A stretch of 5,983 nucleotides of DNA from Clostridia bacterium (GTDB taxonomy: Bacteria; Bacillota; Clostridia; Oscillospirales; Butyricicoccaceae): NCBI GenBank assembly GCA_017396925.1, contig JAFQKM010000128.1:1-5983 (forward strand). The letters are read 5' to 3'. Below the pieces are notes generated by a model that ran no database searches, had not been told where the DNA came from, and saw only the letters and a list, made by a program, of their open reading frames with translations. A program made the position numbers and the translations under genes. Below are positions 1 through 5,983 of this stretch, piece by piece; position 1 is the stretch's first letter, and each line of letters begins with the position of its first letter.

Positions 1-393
1 CTGCTGCTTACCCTGTGGAAGCCGATGTTCGCCTGGCTTCCGGTGGAGTCCATCATCCACGACCGCCAGGACGAATACTATCAGGCCATCAATCGTTCCA
101 ACAACGAGGCTGAGTCCACCGCTTTCATTGAGTTTATGCTCTCCGCAATCAAAGAAGCCTTGCTGGAGGCTGTGCAGGTTGGTAATACAGAGAATATGAG
201 CACCGAGGAACGGCGTTGGTATCAAATCGAGCGTTTCCTGAAAAAGCATGGAACGATTACCAATGCCGATGTGCGGGTAATGCTGGGTGTCTCTGCGGCT
301 ACCGCAAACCGGATTCTTGGAAAAATGGCAGAAGCAAGAAAGATTCGGAAAGTCCGTTTGGGTAAGTCTTGGGGATATATTTCCTCTATATAA
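1..393 (+). CDS. Fic-family protein, C-terminal part (5' end outside window)
   Basis: This is the C-terminal 130 residues of a Fic-domain protein. The reading frame is open from the first base, so the Met at 25 is internal and not a start. Fic enzymes usually transfer AMP from ATP to a target protein; the catalytic HPFxxGNGR motif would lie just upstream of the window edge and cannot be checked. Residues 1-60 (LLLTLWKPMFAWLPVES, then DEYYQAINRSN and TAFIEFMLSAI) match the helices that usually follow the Fic motif in the long bacterial class. Residues 70-130 form a winged helix-turn-helix (ITNADVRVMLGVSAATANRIL, then a KIRKVRLGKSWGYI wing), as is typical of this class and possibly used for DNA binding or autoregulation. 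A membrane-protein gene follows after 21 bp, probably in the same transcript. The family call is firm; the target and activity are unknown. Confidence 0.88.
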   Translation: MLLTLWKPMFAWLPVESIIHDRQDEYYQAINRSNNEAESTAFIEFMLSAIKEALLEAVQVGNTENMSTEERRWYQIERFLKKHGTITNADVRVMLGVSAATANRILGKMAEARKIRKVRLGKSWGYISSI

Positions 394-414
394 TTTAACA
401 ATCTGGAGGGTCAG

Positions 415-888
415 ATGATTCAAGTTATTTCTATATCTTTGCAACTAACCGGTGCCGTGATTTTATTATTATGGTGCTTAAAAGGTGCGAATAAAGAACA
501 AATTGTGCGCAAGTACTTTCCCGGAAGCAATACTGTTAAACGCGACGATGAAGATAACTGTGTACTTAATAAAGAAAAACTACAAGCGATCACAAGCGAA
601 GTATATGTTAATGCATTGGCATTTGTAGATTTAATTATAGGATATCTAATTGCTTATTTCGTCGCAGATACTTATAAACCCATGGTTGCTGTCGTATTCA
701 CAATACTTTTAACAGCTGTACTAATTGTATCTGAACATATCATTGCTCGAAAACTTGCAGCCTGTAAGTATCCAAATGATATTGTTATTCCATATAGCGA
801 TTTGGAGAAGTATGATGTTGACACATTTGCCACAGACAAGGAAGTGAGCGATATGTTAGATGAAGTTTTTGGCACAAAAAAGCAGTAA
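415..888 (+). CDS. Small three-helix membrane protein, function unknown
   Basis: This encodes 157 residues that I do not recognise as a named family. Three hydrophobic segments are clear at about residues 3-22, 64-83 and 89-110. A polar loop of some 40 residues (KEQIVRKYFPG to LNKEKLQ) separates the first two, and a 47-residue acidic tail follows the third (CKYPNDIVIPYSDLEKYDVD onward). The start is supported by GGAGG at 405-409, five bases before the ATG. The gene follows the Fic gene by 21 bp on the same strand and is the last gene before the attachment site. It is much more AT-rich than the host genes and uses TTA and CTA leucine codons freely, which supports foreign origin. A role as partner or membrane target of the Fic protein is possible but rests only on adjacency. 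Confidence 0.8.
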   Translation: MIQVISISLQLTGAVILLLWCLKGANKEQIVRKYFPGSNTVKRDDEDNCVLNKEKLQAITSEVYVNALAFVDLIIGYLIAYFVADTYKPMVAVVFTILLTAVLIVSEHIIARKLAACKYPNDIVIPYSDLEKYDVDTFATDKEVSDMLDEVFGTKKQ

Positions 889-925
889 AATCCATTGTTA
901 CTTCTACAATTACTACCCTTCACTG

Positions 926-939
926 AGGTGACATCACCT
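926..939. repeat. Perfect 6-bp inverted repeat next to the attachment site
   Basis: AGGTGA (926-931) and TCACCT (934-939) are exact reverse complements around a CA spacer, and the right arm ends on the first base of the tRNA anticodon loop. The place suits a recombinase binding site on the element side of the crossover, but the repeat is short and could be chance. The flanking bases do not extend it. Confidence 0.4.
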
Positions 940-989
940 TTAGGTTCCTGTGCGCAAGCGTGTGGGTTCAAGTCCCACTACCCGTACCA
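939..989 (+). tRNA. Displaced 3' half of tRNA-Leu(UAG), probable attR
   Basis: This stretch reads as a tRNA from the anticodon loop to the CCA end. The loop TTTAGGT (939-945) carries anticodon TAG at 941-943, followed by the 3' anticodon strand TCCTG (946-950). A short class II variable arm around a GCAA loop (951-961) comes next. The T arm is GTGGG/TTCAAGT/CCCAC (962-978), then acceptor strand TACCCGT (979-985), discriminator A and encoded CCA (987-989). It resembles bacterial tRNA-Leu(UAG), in which TTTAGGTTC and a class II arm are typical. The bases before it (934-938, TCACC) cannot pair with TCCTG, and no D arm or 5' acceptor strand lies upstream, so the gene is incomplete here. The directly following terminator suggests this is the original host 3' end, displaced by the element. 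A functional copy should lie at the element's other end. Confidence 0.8.
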
Positions 990-993
990 CATG

Positions 994-1020
994 AAAAAAG
1001 CACCCTTTGGGGTGCTTTTT
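994..1020. terminator. Bidirectional hairpin terminator between tRNA fragment and minus-strand genes
   Basis: GCACCC (1000-1005) pairs perfectly with GGGTGC (1010-1015) around a TTTG loop. Six A on the left and five T on the right extend the stem and give a U-tract on either strand. It lies five bases after the tRNA CCA, so it was presumably the tRNA gene's own terminator. It also lies just beyond the stop codon (1024-1026) of the minus-strand membrane-anchored protein gene and can end that transcript too. Confidence 0.85.
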
Positions 1021-1023
1021 GTT

Positions 1024-1548
1024 TTATTCGGCGTGGGAATGGCGGTCGTATTCGCTCTGGCTCATGGCGAAGCTGAAGGATGCACTCTCGCCGGCAATAC
1101 GCAGGACCACATGGCCGCTGATGTTGTCGAGGCGATAGTCGACAAACAGGTCGGGGGTCAGCACGGCAACGATCTCGTCCTCGTGGACGACGGCCATTTT
1201 AAAGTTGCCGCCGGTCACCTGAAAATTGGCAAGACTGAGGGTGAAGTCCGACCTGCCCAGCAGATTATCCCACAGGATGTCGGCCACACCGGTAAACTTT
1301 TCTGCCGAAAACTCGACGGTATCGCCGGTCAGTATGCTTTTCGAGATCTCGGGGCCGCCCACACTGCCGTATTCGCCTTTGATGATATCGCCGTCGGTGA
1401 TGGTGTGCAGGGCGTAGTTGTCGGGGCCATTTTCGTCTTCGATATGCTCGGGGGCACTTAAAAAGATCCAGACGGCGGCGATCGCGCAGAAGATCACGAC
1501 GGGGATCACCATCCATCCGGGCATGGGCTTTGCTGCTTTGTTTTTCAT
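1024..1548 (-). CDS. Membrane-anchored protein with extracytoplasmic domain, function unknown
   Basis: This encodes 174 residues that I do not recognise as a named family. A basic N-terminus (MKNKAAKPMPG) is followed by one hydrophobic segment at about residues 12-30 (WMVIPVVIFCAIAAVWIFL) with no clear cleavage site, so it looks like a signal anchor. The remaining 140 residues are acidic and strand-rich (for example GDTVEFSAEKFTGVADILW and FTLSLANFQVTGGNFKMAVV), consistent with a small beta-sandwich outside the membrane. The ATG at 1548 is preferred to one at 1611 because AAAGGAG (1565-1559) lies 10 bases upstream; the longer form would also run into the cyclase gene and add 21 unlikely residues. 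It starts 44 bp after the cyclase stop, so the two probably share a transcript from the promoter near 2208-2237. Confidence 0.82.
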   Translation of the reverse strand: MKNKAAKPMPGWMVIPVVIFCAIAAVWIFLSAPEHIEDENGPDNYALHTITDGDIIKGEYGSVGGPEISKSILTGDTVEFSAEKFTGVADILWDNLLGRSDFTLSLANFQVTGGNFKMAVVHEDEIVAVLTPDLFVDYRLDNISGHVVLRIAGESASFSFAMSQSEYDRHSHAE

Positions 1549-1592
1549 AAAAGTCAGGCTCCTTTCCTTGGGTATGGGATGGGTGCAGGCGC

Positions 1593-2177
1593 TTATAGTT
1601 CCATGAGCCATGCGCGGCAGGGTGCGCCGTCCGCGCCGGCCAGATTGAGCGGCGCTGCATTGAGGAAATAGCGGCCTTCGGGAATATCGGCCAACACAAG
1701 GCCCTCCAGCAGCACGATCTCCCGGCGCAGCAGCAGAAGATGCACTTCCATCGGGGCATCCACGGGGCCGACCGATGCACGCTCGACGCCGATCAGGTCA
1801 AAGCCGGCCTCGGCAAAGACCCGGGCGGCTTCGGCCGTCACCACAACATCGCCGGCGATCAGCAGCTTGCCGCAGCCCTGTGCGCGTGCCTGCGCTGCCA
1901 TCTCTTCTGCCGCCGCTGCATCGGGATCGCCGGTGGGGCGGGCCAGATAACAGGGGCCGACAAAGGCCTCCAGCGACAGCCGGTCGATGGTCTTGCCGTC
2001 CCCGATGAAATGAAAGGGGGCATCCACATGGGTGCCGTTGTGGGCGCACATGGAAAAGGCCGTCAGATTATAGAGTTCCCCTGCCTCCATGCGGCTGAGG
2101 GCCTCTGCTTCGGGCCGGGGATCCCCCGGATAGACCGTACAGGAGAAAACTTCCTGGGAAATATCGTAGATACGCAT
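1593..2177 (-). CDS. Cyclase/kynurenine formamidase-like metal-dependent hydrolase
   Basis: This 194-residue protein belongs to the cyclase family (Pfam Cyclase; KynB-like arylformamidases and relatives). Members bind divalent metal and usually hydrolyse amide or ester bonds of small substrates in the cytoplasm. The signature HxGTHxDxPxH is present as HNGTHVDAPFH, giving likely ligands His46, His50, Asp52 and His56. A later His146/Glu158 pair has the 12-residue spacing of the KynB His and Glu. The N-terminus MRIYDISQEVFSCTVYPGDP and the C-terminus ending GAPCRAWLMEL fit the fold. It is somewhat shorter than many KynB proteins. The ATG at 2177 is chosen over an in-frame GTG at 2189 because the GTG overlaps the likely Shine-Dalgarno. 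No tryptophan genes are visible, so kynurenine should not be assumed as substrate. Confidence 0.9.
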   Translation of the reverse strand: MRIYDISQEVFSCTVYPGDPRPEAEALSRMEAGELYNLTAFSMCAHNGTHVDAPFHFIGDGKTIDRLSLEAFVGPCYLARPTGDPDAAAAEEMAAQARAQGCGKLLIAGDVVVTAEAARVFAEAGFDLIGVERASVGPVDAPMEVHLLLLRREIVLLEGLVLADIPEGRYFLNAAPLNLAGADGAPCRAWLMEL

Positions 2178-2186
2178 CGGGAACTG

Positions 2187-2192
2187 CACCTC
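2187..2192 (-). promoter_or_regulatory. Shine-Dalgarno that decides the cyclase start
   Basis: The minus strand reads GAGGTG here, nine bases before the ATG at 2177. The alternative GTG start at 2189 lies inside this motif and has no good ribosome binding site of its own. Confidence 0.65.
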
Positions 2193-2207
2193 GTTTCTGT
2201 TTTCTAC

Positions 2208-2237
2208 AGTTTAGCGTGAAGCATCCGGCTCTGTCAA
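2208..2237 (-). promoter_or_regulatory. Sigma-A type promoter of the cyclase operon
   Basis: On the minus strand a perfect TTGACA -35 box (2237-2232) is followed after 18 bases by TAAACT (2213-2208), which matches four of six bases of the -10 consensus. Transcription would start near 2201 and give a leader of about 25 bases before the ATG at 2177. It lies back to back with the peptidase promoter. Confidence 0.68.
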
Positions 2238-2262
2238 GGGGATACGACGAACTGGCTTTTGG

Positions 2263-2291
2263 TTGCAATTTGGCCGAAAATACAGTAACAT
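2263..2291 (+). promoter_or_regulatory. Likely promoter of the clostripain-type peptidase gene
   Basis: TTGCAA (2263-2268) and TAACAT (2286-2291) are 17 bases apart, each matching four of six consensus bases, in an AT-rich stretch of an otherwise GC-rich region. The start codon follows about 35 bases later, with AGAGAGGA (2311-2318) as ribosome binding site. The boxes are imperfect, so the exact position is less sure than that of the divergent promoter. Confidence 0.45.
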
Positions 2292-2325
2292 AAAAATATC
2301 CCATAAATAAAGAGAGGAAAACACT

Positions 2326-4776
<2,451 letters not shown>

Positions 4777-4782
4777 TCTAAC

Positions 4783-4817
4783 AAAAGACCGTCTTCATCC
4801 CGAAGACGGTCTTTTTT
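4783..4817. terminator. Strong hairpin terminator between convergent genes
   Basis: GACCGTCTTC (4787-4796) pairs perfectly over ten bases with GAAGACGGTC (4802-4811) around an ATCCC loop. Six T follow on the plus strand, and four A precede the stem, giving a weaker U-tract on the minus strand. It begins seven bases after the peptidase stop and lies just beyond the amidohydrolase stop (4836-4838), so it probably serves both. Confidence 0.9.
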
Positions 4818-4835
4818 CGTTCTATAAGCAGCGGT

Positions 4836-5983
4836 TTATTTTCCCGCGCGGTAGTCCCGATAGATGCCGGCTGCCACCTGCTGGGCATCCTGCAGCAAAG
4901 CCGACAGATCGGTGCGGCAAAGGGTGCCATGCTCGACCAGGATCTCGCCGGCCACCATGACGGTATCGACATCGGCACCGTTGGCATTATAGACCAGTGT
5001 AGACACCGGCTGATCGAAAACCGGACGCAGACGGGGTTTGTCGAGGTCCACCAGCAGCAGATCGGCCAGCTTACCCACCTCCAGCGAACCGATGCTGTCG
5101 CCCAGACCCAGATGGATGGCCGGCTCGATGGTCGATTTACGCAGTGCGATGCGGGCATTCATCTCGTCGATGGAGCAGCCGGCGATGCGGTCGAGGATGA
5201 TGGCCGAACGCATATTGGTCCAGGGATCCATCGTGACCCAGTCGGTGCCGAAGGATACCCGTACCCCGGCCGCATACATCTTCTGTGCCGGCATGAGGCA
5301 GCCGCGCTTGCCGCCCATTTCGGCACAGTGGGCCACGGTGCAGCCGCCTTCTGCCAGCAGGGTGATATCGTGATCGTCGATAAAGAAGCAATGGGCCGCC
5401 GTCAGGTCGCGCCCCATCAGGCCGGTCTCGCAGAGATATTCGACCGGAGTCATGCCGTAGGTCTCCCGCAGGAAGGCGACCTCCTGCGGCTTCTGGGCCA
5501 CATGGGTGTGGAAACCGACGCCGTACTGCCGTCCCAGCGCGGCGATCTCCCGCGCCAGCTCGACCGATACGGTATCGGTGGCATGGGGGCCGAACTTGCA
5601 GGTGATGCGGCCGTCACCCTTACCATGATACTCTTCAATAAGGCGCACATTCTCCTCCACACGCGCCCGCCCCTCGGCCGGAATACGGGTATAATCGCCG
5701 TGTTGGATGCCAGCCAGATCGGTCTCGATGATCTTATGGGCCAGCACACCGCGCAGACCCAGATCACGAACAGCCCGGGCCGTATCACGCATATAATGAT
5801 AAATGTCGCAGATGCAGGTCACACCGGCCAGCAGACATTCGGCCGCGCCCAACAGGCTGAGGGTATAGGTGTTTTCGGGGGTCAGCAGACGCTCCATGGG
5901 CAATGCCAGCCCATAAAAGCCGTTGTGTGCATCCTCGGTCATGCCCTTGAACAGCGAACCGCAGACATGGGTATGGACATCGA
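4836..5983 (-). CDS. Amidohydrolase-superfamily protein, ATZ/TRZ-like (N-terminus outside window)
   Basis: The window holds the last 381 residues of a metal-dependent hydrolase of the deaminase/chlorohydrolase branch. The frame stays open to the window edge through DVHTHVCGSLFKGM, which contains the HxH metal motif, so the ATG at 5942 is internal. Counting from that Met, further likely metal ligands are His147 (FHTHVAQ), His184 (TAAHCFF) and Asp234 (SFGTDW). A C-terminal strand region (GSLEVGKLADLLLVDLD, VMVAGEILVEHG) closes the usual small beta domain. Family members remove amino, chloro or similar groups from purine- or triazine-like rings in the cytoplasm. The residue three after His147 is Gln150, where deaminases usually have a catalytic Glu, and HCAEMGGK replaces the common HCPxSNxK. 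The superfamily is sure; the substrate is not, and it could be an atypical member. Confidence 0.9.
   Translation of the reverse strand, partial: DVHTHVCGSLFKGMTEDAHNGFYGLALPMERLLTPENTYTLSLLGAAECLLAGVTCICDIYHYMRDTARAVRDLGLRGVLAHKIIETDLAGIQHGDYTRIPAEGRARVEENVRLIEEYHGKGDGRITCKFGPHATDTVSVELAREIAALGRQYGVGFHTHVAQKPQEVAFLRETYGMTPVEYLCETGLMGRDLTAAHCFFIDDHDITLLAEGGCTVAHCAEMGGKRGCLMPAQKMYAAGVRVSFGTDWVTMDPWTNMRSAIILDRIAGCSIDEMNARIALRKSTIEPAIHLGLGDSIGSLEVGKLADLLLVDLDKPRLRPVFDQPVSTLVYNANGADVDTVMVAGEILVEHGTLCRTDLSALLQDAQQVAAGIYRDYRAGK

Larger units (their letters stand above)
1..945. mobile_element. Right end of an integrated element inserted in a tRNA-Leu gene
   Basis: The left part of the window appears to be foreign DNA that stops in the anticodon loop of a tRNA-Leu(UAG) 3' half. 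Seen directly: a tRNA 3' half starts at 939 with no matching 5' half upstream. Base composition changes sharply across this point, and the Fic-family gene and small membrane protein gene to the left both read toward it. Tyrosine recombinases commonly integrate at tRNA anticodon loops or 3' ends and leave the original 3' segment displaced at the far end. The exact crossover cannot be fixed, but it should lie in or next to 939-945. The element continues off the left edge, so its integrase and type (ICE, prophage or genomic island) are not visible. The Fic part is less AT-rich than the gene after it, so the element looks mosaic. Confidence 0.72.

Noticed and set aside
672..971. Minus-strand open frame of 99 codons
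   Set aside because: It starts inside the tRNA 3' half and is antisense to the small membrane protein gene, with no ribosome binding site or family resemblance.
889..989. A complete functional tRNA gene at this position
   Set aside because: The bases before the anticodon loop do not pair with the 3' anticodon strand, and no D arm or 5' acceptor strand complementary to TACCCGT is found at the right distance.
895..1461. Plus-strand open frame of 188 codons
   Set aside because: It runs through the tRNA fragment and the terminator and is antisense to the membrane-anchored protein gene, which has a good ribosome binding site and membrane segment.
1265..1780. Minus-strand open frame of 171 codons overlapping the cyclase and the anchored protein
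   Set aside because: It is a frame-shifted shadow rich in Arg, Cys and His, crossing two better supported genes.
4836..5942. Amidohydrolase starting at the ATG at 5942
   Set aside because: The frame continues upstream with DVHTHVCGSLFKG, which holds the essential HxH metal motif, so the true start lies outside the window.

Overview
The window joins two kinds of DNA. Positions 1 to about 940 are the right-hand end of an integrated element: the tail of a Fic-family gene and an AT-rich gene for a small three-helix membrane protein. The element ends inside the displaced 3' half of a tRNA-Leu(UAG) gene (939-989), which is followed at once by a terminator (994-1020). From there to the end the DNA is GC-rich host chromosome. 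By hand count, the 60-base line at 601 has 15 G+C and the line at 3241 has 38.

The host part holds four genes. On the minus strand, a metal-dependent cyclase/formamidase-family gene (1593-2177) is followed 44 bp downstream by a gene for a membrane-anchored protein of unknown function (1024-1548). Divergent from the cyclase is a large membrane-anchored clostripain-type (family C11) cysteine peptidase (2326-4776). Its promoter lies back to back with the cyclase promoter. Convergent with the peptidase is an amidohydrolase-superfamily gene (4836 to beyond the window end, minus strand). Hairpin terminators at 994-1020 and 4783-4817 separate the convergent units and look able to work in both directions.

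The organism is probably a GC-rich gut Clostridia member of the Oscillospiraceae type (Gemmiger, Subdoligranulum or Faecalibacterium relatives). This rests on Gram-positive Shine-Dalgarno sequences, the clostripain-type peptidase with its particular N-terminus, and codon use. It is an inference from general familiarity, not a database match.

The host genes do not form an obvious single pathway. Cyclase and amidohydrolase are both small-molecule hydrolase folds with unknown substrates, and the peptidase probably acts outside the membrane. No clearly new multi-gene system is evident. The best leads are the precise integration boundary in the tRNA anticodon loop, the cargo pair beside it, the modular N-terminus of the peptidase, and an amidohydrolase whose usual catalytic Glu position is Gln.
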